Origin: Anaerocolumna xylanovorans DSM 12503
GTDB lineage: Bacteria; Bacillota; Clostridia; Lachnospirales; Lachnospiraceae
Direction of reading: 5' to 3'
Length of the DNA stretch: 64,000 nucleotides
NCBI RefSeq assembly: GCF_900143645.1
Contig: NZ_FRFD01000008.1
Location: 121,595-185,594 of the forward strand
Shown: in pieces, positions 48,410-56,842 of the stretch
Layout of the letters: each line of letters begins with the position of its first letter
Position numbering within the stretch: position 1 is the first letter of the stretch
Program-made: the position numbers and the translations under genes
Notes under the pieces: generated by a model
Told to the model about the DNA's origin: nothing
Seen by the model: the letters and a program-made list of their open reading frames with translations, nothing else
Database searches by the model: none

Positions 48410-49296
48410 AAGAATATGAGAATAGAGTATTAATATATGGAGCCGGAGTCATCGGAAGTCTTTATGCAGTAAAACTTTCAGCATGCGGATGCAATGTTGC
48501 CGTTTTGGCAAGAGGCAGCCGTTTGAAAGAGTTGCAGGAAAAAGGATTGTTGTATTATGAAAATGGTATAAAAGAAGCCAGGGTAAGGGTGATATCAGAA
48601 ATAACAGATCAAGATAAGTTTGACTATATTTTTCTTACCGTTAGAGCAGAACAGGTTATTACAGCATTAGAAGCTCTAAGGAGAAATAAAAGCAGCACTA
48701 TCATTACTATGGTAAATACATTGGAGAAGTATCAGAACTGGGAAAACACAGCGGGAAAAGGGCGGATACTGCCTGCATTTCCCGGTGCCGGAGGCAGTAT
48801 TGAAAATGGCATTTTGAATGCAAAGCTAACTCCGGCTATTATACAGCCGACTACTTTTGGTGAAATTAATGGGAAGAAAACGGACCGGGTAAAGCAATTG
48901 AAGAAATTATTTGCAGCTGCCAAAGTTCCGGTGCAAATTGTACCGGATATGCATGTATGGCAGGTTTGCCATCTGGCAATGGTGGTACCGTTGGCGGATG
49001 CTTACTATCAAGCAGGAAAAGCGCCGGAAAGAGTAGCGTGGGATAAAAATAGTATGAAGATAACAGCAAAACGGTTAAAGAGGAATTTTAACCTGTTAGG
49101 GCAAAAAGGCATCTGCTTATCCCCGGGGAAGATGAAGCTCATCTGCTTCTTACCAGTCCCTTTGCTGGCATGTTTATTAAAGTATGTATATAAGAGTGAT
49201 TTTGGAAACATGTTTATGTATCAGCATGCAATGAAAGCAAAGGAAGAAATGAAACTTTTGCATAGGGATTTTTATAAGTATTTGAAAGTACATTAA
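48406..49296 (+). CDS. Ketopantoate reductase family protein (ApbA/PanE-like)
   Basis: This 296-residue protein has an N-terminal Rossmann motif (LIYGAGVIGSLYAVKLSACG), an NADP-type basic turn (ARGSRLKEL), FDYIFLTVRAEQVITAL and a C-terminal helical domain. It reduces a 2-keto acid or similar compound with NADPH. The context, after a methyltransferase rather than panB/panC, argues against a simple pantothenate role. The ATG overlaps the upstream stop, so it is translationally coupled. Confidence 0.85.
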   Translation: MKEYENRVLIYGAGVIGSLYAVKLSACGCNVAVLARGSRLKELQEKGLLYYENGIKEARVRVISEITDQDKFDYIFLTVRAEQVITALEALRRNKSSTIITMVNTLEKYQNWENTAGKGRILPAFPGAGGSIENGILNAKLTPAIIQPTTFGEINGKKTDRVKQLKKLFAAAKVPVQIVPDMHVWQVCHLAMVVPLADAYYQAGKAPERVAWDKNSMKITAKRLKRNFNLLGQKGICLSPGKMKLICFLPVPLLACLLKYVYKSDFGNMFMYQHAMKAKEEMKLLHRDFYKYLKVH

Positions 49297-49345
49297 GGAA
49301 AAACAGTTTTTATTTCAATTAATATGTTTAGTTAGGAGATCAATT

Positions 49346-50050
49346 ATGGACAATCAGCTTATTCTGAAATATAAAAAATATGCATTATCAGGAATACTGG
49401 GAACAATCCTTTTTATGATAGGAGATTGGCTTTTAGATGTAAAACCGGTAGATAATATTACAAATGGGTTTGTTGAAAGCGGCTGGATACAAATGAGTAT
49501 GTGGCGTTTTGAAGCATCTATTCTATTGGGGGCAATTGCAGTACCACTTTGGTTCTTTGGATTAATCAGTGTAGGAAAAGCAATAAAAGAAAAGAGTAAA
49601 AGAGCAGGTAATTTCTATTTGTTTGGAGCAGTCGTTGGAAGTCTTGGCGGATTACTGATACATACCGTCTGCAATTTTTTACCCGTAATTTTTAAAATCA
49701 TCTATAAAAACAATGGAGACAGTGTATTGGCAACGAGTATGGTAAATGATATGGCAAACTATATTATCGTGCCATTTGCCGTTTATTTTGCAATTCTGGA
49801 GCTTTTTACGGCCATTCCCTTTATGTATGCAATTCTAAGCGGAAAACTAAAAACTTCAAAATGGAAGGCCTTTTGCAATCCGGTTGTGACGATCCTTCTT
49901 GCAGGAGTAATGAACAAGATACCCTTCTATCCGGTGAATGCAGTGACCGGTGCCATGGAAAGCCTTGGGCATTTATTAATGTGTGCAGTGATTTTCCAAT
50001 ATTATAACAACTATTTTTCTGATAAGAATTCGGATGTTAGAAAGGTTTGA
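49346..50050 (+). CDS. DUF6796-like six-helix membrane protein
   Basis: This 234-residue protein has about six membrane helices (ALSGILGTILFMIGDWLLDV; ILLGAIAVPLWFFGLISVG; LFGAVVGSLGGLLIHTVCNFLPVI). The opening GDWLLDV motif and the helix spacing match a family of uncharacterised Firmicutes membrane proteins. It is probably the third gene of the methyltransferase/reductase unit, with its own GGAG site and a 49-base gap. Function is unknown. Confidence 0.75.
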   Translation: MDNQLILKYKKYALSGILGTILFMIGDWLLDVKPVDNITNGFVESGWIQMSMWRFEASILLGAIAVPLWFFGLISVGKAIKEKSKRAGNFYLFGAVVGSLGGLLIHTVCNFLPVIFKIIYKNNGDSVLATSMVNDMANYIIVPFAVYFAILELFTAIPFMYAILSGKLKTSKWKAFCNPVVTILLAGVMNKIPFYPVNAVTGAMESLGHLLMCAVIFQYYNNYFSDKNSDVRKV

Positions 50051-50057
50051 ATAATGA

Positions 50058-50090
50058 AATTAAGCAGAGCTAATTATGCTCTGCTTAATT
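50058..50090 (+). terminator. Terminator after the DUF6796-like gene
   Basis: AATTAAGCAGAGC (50058-50070) pairs perfectly with GCTCTGCTTAATT (50078-50090), then GTT-rich sequence. It closes the three-gene operon and the convergent kinase gene. Confidence 0.88.
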
Positions 50091-50154
50091 GTTAAATATT
50101 TATTTCAATTTCGGAAAAATGTGAATCAATTCATTGCTGCATATTTGGATTTGT

Positions 50155-50652
50155 CTATATCATAATATCTAAAATCTGTAATGAACATTCTTTTGCTGAT
50201 GATGCAAAAGTATCGACTGTTAAATCATAACCTTCTTTTGGAAACAAATATTCATAAGATGCTTCGGCAGAACCTAAGCATCTATTTTTTCGTTCTTCTT
50301 CCCTTCTCTTTAATTCGCGCAATGGACATGTTACGTGCACCAAATAAATATCATATAGTTTTAGACTCTCTATTAATTGTTTAAATATACGTTCACTTGT
50401 AATTACATGGTCAATAATAATACCTTGCTTTAAACGTAGAACTTCTATTGACTTATCGCAGAGCTTTGAAGATATTTCAAATACATCTTCCTCATATATT
50501 ACCTCTTTTGTCGTCATTTTAAGAAAATCGTCAATAGAAATTATGGCATATTCTTCGTTATTTTTATCTTTAATAAGTGTTTGCAAGGTACTTGTCAAAG
50601 TTGATTTTCCACTACTTGAGGGACCATTAAGCAATATAATTTTCTTATTCAT
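50155..50652 (-). CDS. Chloramphenicol-phosphotransferase-like P-loop kinase
   Basis: From ATG 50652 (GGAG nine bases upstream) the product is 165 residues; an alternative ATG at 50667 has no ribosome site. It has Walker A LNGPSSSGKST, the acidic AIISIDDFLKM motif, IIIDHVI, VTCPLRELKRREEERKNRCLGSA and a YDLTVDT ending, the pattern of the CPT-like/zeta-toxin-related kinase group. It may phosphorylate a small hydroxyl compound or antibiotic; the substrate is unknown. It is monocistronic behind an unusual dyad-flanked promoter. Confidence 0.85.
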   Translation of the reverse strand: MNKKIILLNGPSSSGKSTLTSTLQTLIKDKNNEEYAIISIDDFLKMTTKEVIYEEDVFEISSKLCDKSIEVLRLKQGIIIDHVITSERIFKQLIESLKLYDIYLVHVTCPLRELKRREEERKNRCLGSAEASYEYLFPKEGYDLTVDTFASSAKECSLQILDIMI

Positions 50653-50787
50653 ATCCTTATTCTCCATATTAATTTCAAATTACTTAATCTAAACATTTAT
50701 AGGCATTCATTTCATTGTGTAGAGTTTTTCTGTTCCTGTGGTGAAACTGAGTATACAATGTAAAAACATCACTTATAGTTGGCATTT

Positions 50788-50855
50788 AATGTTCGTCTTT
50801 TCGTAGTTCATGGACACATTATAGCACATTCTACGAGAAACGGCAAACGAACGTT
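50788..50855 (-). promoter_or_regulatory. Dyad-flanked promoter of the CPT-like kinase
   Basis: On the minus strand TTGCCG (50846-50841), 17-bp spacer, TATAAT (50823-50818). Interrupted arms flank it: AATGTTCGT (50788-50796) with ACGAACGTT (50847-50855), and TCGTAG (50801-50806) with CTACGA (50831-50836). The remaining 440-bp gap to the ROK gene holds only a CAGGT/ACCTG dyad (50926-50937) and the ROK promoter. Confidence 0.6.
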
Positions 50856-50962
50856 CTTAATATCAATAATATGATGTGACAGAGCGTAATTATTAAATTA
50901 CATTTGCGAGGGCTTGTAATAGTGGCAGGTTCACCTGGCAAGGCTTTTTATTATTTTACCGG

Positions 50963-50991
50963 TTGACTTTTAAATAGAATATTAGTATACT
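50963..50991 (+). promoter_or_regulatory. Promoter of the ROK regulator gene
   Basis: TTGACT (50963-50968), 17-bp spacer, TATACT (50986-50991), leaving a leader of about 110 nt. Confidence 0.78.
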
Positions 50992-51107
50992 GGAATCACT
51001 TATTAAAGAACTTTTAAAAAGATGTTTTATATTGGGCTTATCAAATTCATTTTATACATTCAGCATTAATCAGTATAACGCATGGGCAGCTTACAGGAGG
51101 TGAGATA

Positions 51108-52127
51108 ATGCTAAGTGGTAATACCCTTCTTATGAAGGAGGTCAATAAGAATCTGGTACGGGAGAGCCTAAAGCTATTGCGCCAGGCTACAAAACAGGAA
51201 CTGTCCTATAAGACCGGACTTAGTGTGGTAACGGTCAATTCCCTTTTAGCAGACATGATAAAGGAGGGAGAAGTTTTTGAAGGCGGAATGATTCCCTCCA
51301 ACGGAGGACGCCCCTCCTTGCAATATTGCTATAATGTAAATTACAGTCATGGGATTGTAATATTCGGACATCAAAAGGAGAATAAGAACTGCATCCATCT
51401 GGCAGTTGTGAATCTGGCAGGGGAGATTGTCTATAGAGAAGAAACTTTTATGGATAAAATCATGGTAGAAAGTTTTGAAGAAATGATAGACAGGGGACTA
51501 AAAAAGGTGTCCACGGTATCCATTCTTGGTTTTGGCCTTCCGGGAGAAGAGGAAGACGGAGTTGTGACGATCAATGACTACAGCGGCCTGATTGGTAAAG
51601 ACTTTATGGCATATTACAAAGAGAAATATAAGATTCCGGTTATCTTTGTAAACGATGTCAACGGAGCGGTAAATGGCTATTATCATTATAAGGCAACAGG
51701 AGGCATGAAAAATATTGCAGGCATTTATTTTCCAAGGCTTTTTGAACCGGGTGCCGGGCTGGTGCTTGGCGGTGAAGTCTATACCGGATATAAGAGCTTT
51801 GCAGGAGAGATTGGAAAGCTGCCGATTGGAGTAGACTGGCTTAAGCTTAATTACAGCGCCAGAGAAGAAGTTGCAGAGAGTATTGGAAGGCTGGTAGCGG
51901 CATTTTCCTGTATTATTGCACCGGAACAGTTTGTGTTGTATGGGGATTTTTTTAGGGAAGGGGATTCCTATAGAATCAATGAATATGTAAGAAATCTTCT
52001 GGGGGGTAAGTTTGATGCCTATATTGTGGTATCGGAACAGTTCGAGGAGGATTTTGAACAGGGAATGATACGTTTTTTGCTGGAACAAACGGATGCCAAA
52101 TATATTTTATCAAGAAAAGGTCTATAG
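51108..52127 (+). CDS. ROK family regulator with winged helix
   Basis: This 339-residue protein begins with a winged-helix DNA-binding domain (residues 10-75, RESLKLLRQATKQELSYKTGLSVVTVNSLLADMI) as in XylR/NagC repressors, followed by an ASKHA ROK domain (VSILGFGLPGEEEDGVVTI; PVIFVNDVNGAVNGYY; FAGEIGKLPIG). The usual ROK zinc motif with clustered cysteines is absent, and the first sugar-kinase phosphate loop is degenerate, so it is a sensor rather than a kinase. It is followed by an MFS transporter, its likely target. Ribosome site AGGAGG. Confidence 0.9.
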   Translation: MLSGNTLLMKEVNKNLVRESLKLLRQATKQELSYKTGLSVVTVNSLLADMIKEGEVFEGGMIPSNGGRPSLQYCYNVNYSHGIVIFGHQKENKNCIHLAVVNLAGEIVYREETFMDKIMVESFEEMIDRGLKKVSTVSILGFGLPGEEEDGVVTINDYSGLIGKDFMAYYKEKYKIPVIFVNDVNGAVNGYYHYKATGGMKNIAGIYFPRLFEPGAGLVLGGEVYTGYKSFAGEIGKLPIGVDWLKLNYSAREEVAESIGRLVAAFSCIIAPEQFVLYGDFFREGDSYRINEYVRNLLGGKFDAYIVVSEQFEEDFEQGMIRFLLEQTDAKYILSRKGL

Positions 52128-52128
52128 T

Positions 52129-52241
52129 TTGAAAAATGCGGTGTATTTTTCAATTTCTATTTAGGCAGTATCGTGTAGATTGCAAGCAATCTACCGGCAG
52201 ACTTGCAAATCACAGATTGGACATTCAGAAAAGAGGTTAAA
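52129..52241 (+). repeat. Mosaic start-codon repeat, copy R7
   Basis: A hairpin: TTGAAAAAT (52129-52137) with ATTTTTCAA (52145-52153). Linker: TTTCTATTTAGGCAGTATCGT. B palindrome: GTAGATTGC (52175-52183), AA, GCAATCTAC (52186-52194), perfect. Then a G-like segment with CAAATC/GATTGG. Tail ATTCAGAAAAGAGGTTAAA and ATG at 52242. It fills the gap between the ROK and MFS genes, beginning at the ROK stop. Confidence 0.88.
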
Positions 52242-53408
52242 ATGACATTACTATTACTAATCATTATTTATCTTGCATTTATCAGTCTGGGACTTCCGGA
52301 TTCCCTGTTAGGTTCTTCCTGGCCGGCTATTCAGCCAATGCTTCATGTACCGGTGTCCTATGCCGGAATTGTTACGATGATAGTCTCCGGAGGAACCATT
52401 GTTTCCAGCTACTTTAGCTCTGCCATAATAAAGAAGCTGGGAACAGGACTTGTGACAGCCATCAGTGTTATAATGACGGCGCTGGCTCTCTTAGGTTTTG
52501 CTTATTCCGGTAATTTTCTATGGTTTTGTATTCTTGCAGTGCCCTTAGGGCTTGGAGCAGGCTCCGTGGATGCTGCCCTTAATAACTTTGTGGCTCTTCA
52601 TTATGAGGCAAGGCATATGAGCTGGCTGCACTGTTTCTGGGGAGTAGGGGCTACCTTAGGGCCTGTGATTATGGCTTATTTCCTGAAACAGGAAGGCAGA
52701 TGGGATATGGGCTACCGTACCATAGGATTCATTCAGCTTGGGCTGTCAATTATTCTTTTCCTGTCCCTGCCCCTTTGGACAAAGGTCAGGAAGGAGGCAG
52801 AAACAGAAAAAGAGGAAAATAATACAGAATTGAGCCGCAGTGAGATATTAAAGAAAAAGGGAGTATTATCGGCCCTGTTTGCTTTCTTTTGTTACTGCGC
52901 CATTGAATCCACGGCGGGGCTTTGGGGAAGCAGTTTTCTCGTATTCTCCAAAGGGATAACAGCAGAAACAGCTGCAAAGTGGGTTTCGCTCTTTTACCTT
53001 GGTATTACAGCCGGAAGGTTCCTGGCAGGTTTTCTTACCATGAAGTTTGACAACCGCACTATGATACGGACAGGAGAAGGCATTATTCTTTTTGGTATTC
53101 TGTTATTATTCCTGCCTGGCGGCAGACTTACTTTAATGGCAGGGCTTCTTTTTATGGGCTTTGGCTGTGCACCCATTTATCCCAGTATGATACACGAAAC
53201 ACCAAGACGATTTGGTAAGGTGATTTCTCAATCCTTAATGGGAATGCAGATGGCCTGTGCCTATATTGGTGCAACCTTTATGCCGCCTCTTTTCGGAGCC
53301 ATTGCCAATGCAACCACCTTTTTACTCTACCCGGCAGTTCTGCTTTTATTTCTTTGCATGATGGTCATTCTGTCTGAAAGAAGCACACATGCCGTTACAG
53401 AGGGTTGA
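52242..53408 (+). CDS. MFS transporter (sugar-type)
   Basis: From ATG 52242 the product is 388 residues; the longer start at 52203 reads through the repeat. It has about 12 helices in two halves: LIIIYLAFISLGLPDSLLGSSWP, the charged loop SSAIIKKLGTG, LGLGAGSVDAALNNFVALHYEARHMSWLHCFWGVGATLGP, and a central hydrophilic loop (residues 185-205). Motifs resemble fucose/sugar MFS permeases. The adjacent ROK regulator suggests sugar-controlled expression. Substrate not determined. Confidence 0.92.
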   Translation: MTLLLLIIIYLAFISLGLPDSLLGSSWPAIQPMLHVPVSYAGIVTMIVSGGTIVSSYFSSAIIKKLGTGLVTAISVIMTALALLGFAYSGNFLWFCILAVPLGLGAGSVDAALNNFVALHYEARHMSWLHCFWGVGATLGPVIMAYFLKQEGRWDMGYRTIGFIQLGLSIILFLSLPLWTKVRKEAETEKEENNTELSRSEILKKKGVLSALFAFFCYCAIESTAGLWGSSFLVFSKGITAETAAKWVSLFYLGITAGRFLAGFLTMKFDNRTMIRTGEGIILFGILLLFLPGGRLTLMAGLLFMGFGCAPIYPSMIHETPRRFGKVISQSLMGMQMACAYIGATFMPPLFGAIANATTFLLYPAVLLLFLCMMVILSERSTHAVTEG

Positions 53409-53419
53409 TTATGTTGTAG

Positions 53420-53572
53420 GCAGAAGATTTATTTGAAATATGGAGTGATTATGAGGTTATCAAATATACTTATTTGACTCAAATTCAGAATCTTGATGAA
53501 TGCAACAAAAGAATAGAAATGCTGTTAAGCCATACGGATACTAATTTTATCAATAACTTTATCGTCCCTCTC
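53420..53572 (+). pseudogene. Truncated GNAT acetyltransferase remnant
   Basis: The plus frame reads AEDLFEIWSDYEVIKYTYLT followed by QIQNLDECNKRIEMLLSHTD and TNFINNFIV, clearly the N-terminal third of a GNAT (RimJ-like) acetyltransferase. A stop precedes it at 53417, there is no start codon, and the acetyl-CoA-binding motifs are missing. It is squeezed between the MFS stop and the MATE 3' end. Confidence 0.75.
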
Positions 53573-53606
53573 TTTTTTAATTGTAAGATCAGCAGGAATT
53601 GCCTAT

Positions 53607-55004
53607 TTAGGATAGGGTCTTTTCCTTCTCTTTTAATTCTTTTAATACAACGCTTAACATGGTAAGAAAGCAGGCACTTCCTCCGATAAAATTGGAAACA
53701 GGCTCTGCCCAAAATACGCCGCTGGTGCCGGAATGAAAAAGGTACGGCAGTAAAAGGGTAAGCGGAACAACAATTACAATCTTTCTTAAGATGGAGAAAA
53801 ATACCGCATATTTGGCTTTCCCCAAAGCTACAAAAACAGACTGCCCGGCAAATTGCAGGGACATCATAAAGAAGCCGAAGAAGTAAATTCTTACGGCAGG
53901 CATGGCAGCCTGAACCAAAGCAGCATTGTGGTTGAATATACGGATAAAGAAGTGCGGAAACAGATGCAGTATCCCCCAGGCAGCAAGAGTATAGGAAATA
54001 CAGGTAATGGATATGAATTTAATTGCTTTTCGGACTCTGTTATAGGAACCGGCACCGTAATTATATCCTATAACAGGCTGTGAGCCGTTGGTTAAGCCGG
54101 ATACTGGCATAGATATAATCTCCCGGATAGAATTCAATACGGTCATAACACCTACATATAAGTCTCCGCCATAGAACTGAAGGCTTTTATTGCACACTAT
54201 CTGGACGATACTGTTTGTGATTGCCATCATAAAGCCGGAAAGACCCAGGGCGGAAATCTTTTTCACCATCAAAAACTGCAGACGTATATTGCAAGGCCTT
54301 AATCGGATTAAGGCTTTTTTGCTGATTAAAAAATAAAATACCCAAAGAGCAGAGAGAAGTTGGGAGATTACGGAGGAAAGTGCCGCACCCCTAACGCCCA
54401 TATGAAATACAAAAATAAATATAGGGTCAAGTATAATGTTGGTAATGGCACCAAGCAAAACCGTAGCCATACCGATACCGGAAAAACCCTGGGAATTGAT
54501 AAAGCTGTTCATGCCAAGGCTTACCATAACAAAAAGGTTTCCCAGAAGATAGATGCTGATGAAAGCATTTGCATAGGGAAAGGTTTCATCACTTGCACCA
54601 AAGAGGTATAACAGGGGCTTTTTAAATAGGAGCCCCAGGATGGTAAGAATTACGGAAAATAGTAGAAGCAGGGCAAAGGAATTGCCCATTATTTTTTCTG
54701 CTTCTTCCTTTTCTCCTCTGCCTCTGGCGATAGAGCAAAGAGGAGCACCTCCCATGCCAAAGAGATTAGCAAAAGCTATTACAATTGTGGTGATGGGAAG
54801 AGTAAGACCGATTCCGGTCATGGAGAGAGTAGCATTTCTTGGAATAAGTCCGATATATATCCGGTCTATTACACTATATAAGACATTGATTAACTGTGCG
54901 AGGGTCATGGGAAGTGCAAGTCTTAAGATGGTTTCAATTATGCTTCCCTTTGTAAAATCATTTTGCGGTTGTTCTTTTTTCCTTCTGCCTATAAGATTTT
55001 TCAA
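53607..55004 (-). CDS. MATE family efflux transporter
   Basis: The likely start is TTG 55004, six bases after AGGAGG; the longer frame to 55103 only translates the mosaic repeat. The product is 465 residues with 12 predicted helices and MATE features: LALPMTLAQLINVLYSVIDRIYIG, GMGGAPLCSIARGRGE, GMNSFINSQGFSGIGMA, and the second-half repeat SMPVSGLTNGSQPVIGYNYGAG. It exports cationic drugs or metabolites with a sodium or proton gradient. The gene is divergent from the APC permease. Confidence 0.93.
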   Translation of the reverse strand: MKNLIGRRKKEQPQNDFTKGSIIETILRLALPMTLAQLINVLYSVIDRIYIGLIPRNATLSMTGIGLTLPITTIVIAFANLFGMGGAPLCSIARGRGEKEEAEKIMGNSFALLLLFSVILTILGLLFKKPLLYLFGASDETFPYANAFISIYLLGNLFVMVSLGMNSFINSQGFSGIGMATVLLGAITNIILDPIFIFVFHMGVRGAALSSVISQLLSALWVFYFLISKKALIRLRPCNIRLQFLMVKKISALGLSGFMMAITNSIVQIVCNKSLQFYGGDLYVGVMTVLNSIREIISMPVSGLTNGSQPVIGYNYGAGSYNRVRKAIKFISITCISYTLAAWGILHLFPHFFIRIFNHNAALVQAAMPAVRIYFFGFFMMSLQFAGQSVFVALGKAKYAVFFSILRKIVIVVPLTLLLPYLFHSGTSGVFWAEPVSNFIGGSACFLTMLSVVLKELKEKEKTLS

Positions 55005-55088
55005 ACTACCCCTCCTGCATATCGCAAGTTTACTTGCGATGCTGCTTAAATAAAAATTTGAAAAATGTCTTCTATTTTTCAAATTTTT
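55005..55088 (-). repeat. Mosaic start-codon repeat, copy R8
   Basis: On the minus strand: A hairpin AAAAATTTGAAAAAT (55088-55074) with ATTTTTCAAATTTTT (55066-55052), 15 perfect pairs. Linker: ATTTAAGCAGC. B palindrome: ATCGCAAGT (55040-55032), two bases, ACTTGCGAT (55029-55021), perfect. Then ATGCAGGAGGGGTAG and TTG at 55004. AGGAGG is the ribosome site. It matches R3 over the linker and B module. Confidence 0.9.
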
Positions 55089-55170
55089 ATTTCTTTTTTT
55101 CACTGACTTTTATAATATTTGTTCATTGTAACATACGGATAAAAAAACTTAAAGTAGAGACACTATATTA

Positions 55171-55233
55171 AGTGATAAAAAGCATTTCGTACCCTGATTT
55201 GAGGCAGTTTAAAATTTATACATGGAGGTTGGT
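55171..55233 (+). repeat. Mosaic start-codon repeat, copy R9 (short, decayed)
   Basis: A weak A-type hairpin (AGTGATAAAAAGCATTTCGT) is followed by ACCCTGATTTGAGGCAGT, an exact linker shared with R2 and, with one change, R10. Then TTAAAATTTATACATGGAGGTTGGT and ATG at 55234. The AT-only B part hardly pairs. GGAGG is the ribosome site. Confidence 0.75.
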
Positions 55234-56673
55234 ATGGAAGAAAAACATGAAAAAGGATTATCGGCCTGGCAGCTGACAATGATGGCGGTAGGATCAGTAA
55301 TTGGAGGGTCCTTCTTTTTAGGTTCCGCGGTTGCTATCCATTCAGCCGGGCCGTCCATCATCATTTCTTATATATTAGGAGGAATTTTAGTTTATTTTAT
55401 TCTATTTGCCCTGTCCGAGATGACAGTCAATAATCCGGGAGTAGGGTCTTTTAGAGGCTTTGCTGCGGAAGCTTACGGTCCGGGTGCAGGGTTTATTACC
55501 GGATGGGTTTATTGGACAGGAATGGTACTTGCTATGTCCAGTGAGGCAACGGCAATCTCCATTCTGGTCAAAAGTTGGTTTCCGGGCGTTTCTACAACGA
55601 TTCTTGGAAGTTCTATTATTGTTGGTGTTACACTTATAAATCTGCTGGGAGCCAGTAAGCTTAGCAAGCTGGAAAGCAGCCTTGCAGCGGTTAAAATGAT
55701 TACGATAGTTGCCTTCATTGTAGCAGGAGTGCTATTAATACTTGGCGTAATAAGAGGAGTCGGCGGAAATGGAAATATAGTTTATGGAAGACCGGCCTTT
55801 TTTACGGAGCCCTTTTTTGCAGAAGGTTTTAGAGGCCTGGCGGGCAGCATGCTGATTATTATGTTTGCCTATGCGGGATTTGAGATTATCGGTCTGGCCG
55901 CATCGGAGGCAAGACAGCCAAGAGTAACTGTTCCCAAAGCAATTCATAAAACAGTTGTGTTGCTGCTAAGTCTTTATATCTTATCCGTTGGAGTTCTGCT
56001 TTTCCTTATTCCGACAAGTGATATTAGCGGGAATGCAAGCCCTATGGTGACTGCTCTGAACCACTTTGGCTTTGGCTGGGCTGGTACTGTATTAAATATT
56101 GTATTAATTACTGCCATACTTTCTACCATGTTAGCCGCTATGTTTGGACTGGGCAGAATGATACGTTCCCTTGCCGATGAAGGACATGCTCCGAGTTTTT
56201 TAAAGGAAAAGAGGGAAGTGCCTTATAAAGGCATAGTATTTTCCGGTGCTGCAATGCTGTTAGGGCTTTTTGTCGGTCTGCTTTTCCCGCAGATTTATTT
56301 ATTCTTAATCAGTGCAGGCGGCTTTTCTTCCCTTTTCACTTATGCCATGATAATGGCATCCCACATACGGTTTCGAAACACACATGGCAAGCCGGGGGAT
56401 AGATTGAGACTTAGGGGCTTTCCTTATTCGTCTCTGTTTGTACTCGTTTGTCTGATTGCAGCAATTGCTTTTATGCCCTTTATCAAGGGACAGGGAACAG
56501 GATTGATAGCAGGAATTGCCATTGTGGCCTTTTATGGTATTTCCTATTTTCTTATGACGCTTTATCAGAAAAATCGAGGAAATAAAAAAGATGCTTATAA
56601 AACTAACAAAGAGTTAGGGTTTGAGATATCCAAGGAATTGACAGCAGAAGAGCCCGACCGGGAAAAAAAGTAA
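55234..56673 (+). CDS. APC superfamily amino acid permease
   Basis: From ATG 55234 (GGAGG upstream) the product is 479 residues; an in-frame ATG at 55222 overlaps that ribosome site. Twelve helices begin with LTMMAVGSVIGGSFFLGSAVAI, the unwound helix-1 glycine motif of amino-acid antiporters. Further signatures are MFAYAGFEIIGLAASEARQPRVTVPKAI and a GMIRSLADEGHAP-like loop (LGRMIRSLADEGHAPSFL). It imports an amino acid or polyamine in the membrane. The C-terminal tail is charged. Confidence 0.92.
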   Translation: MEEKHEKGLSAWQLTMMAVGSVIGGSFFLGSAVAIHSAGPSIIISYILGGILVYFILFALSEMTVNNPGVGSFRGFAAEAYGPGAGFITGWVYWTGMVLAMSSEATAISILVKSWFPGVSTTILGSSIIVGVTLINLLGASKLSKLESSLAAVKMITIVAFIVAGVLLILGVIRGVGGNGNIVYGRPAFFTEPFFAEGFRGLAGSMLIIMFAYAGFEIIGLAASEARQPRVTVPKAIHKTVVLLLSLYILSVGVLLFLIPTSDISGNASPMVTALNHFGFGWAGTVLNIVLITAILSTMLAAMFGLGRMIRSLADEGHAPSFLKEKREVPYKGIVFSGAAMLLGLFVGLLFPQIYLFLISAGGFSSLFTYAMIMASHIRFRNTHGKPGDRLRLRGFPYSSLFVLVCLIAAIAFMPFIKGQGTGLIAGIAIVAFYGISYFLMTLYQKNRGNKKDAYKTNKELGFEISKELTAEEPDREKK

Positions 56674-56738
56674 TTTTCCCGTATAATATGTTGCATTAAG
56701 AAGATTGAAAGAATATAATTAACCCAAACCGAAGCGTT

Positions 56739-56770
56739 AAAGGCTGTAAAATTTTTATATTTCAGCCTTT
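56739..56770 (+). terminator. Possible terminator after the APC permease
   Basis: AAAGGCTG (56739-56746) pairs with CAGCCTTT (56763-56770) around an AT-rich loop; the trailing T tract is short. Confidence 0.5.
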
Positions 56771-56842
56771 CATGCAGGCTTTTGTGTAAGGATTGGCACG
56801 AACCTGCTAAAGAGGAATTGGCGCAGGAATGGAGTAAAGTAT

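Noticed and set aside
53474..53665. 63-codon ORF starting at TTG as an intact gene
   Set aside because: It is the tail of a truncated GNAT fragment running into the antisense of MATE.
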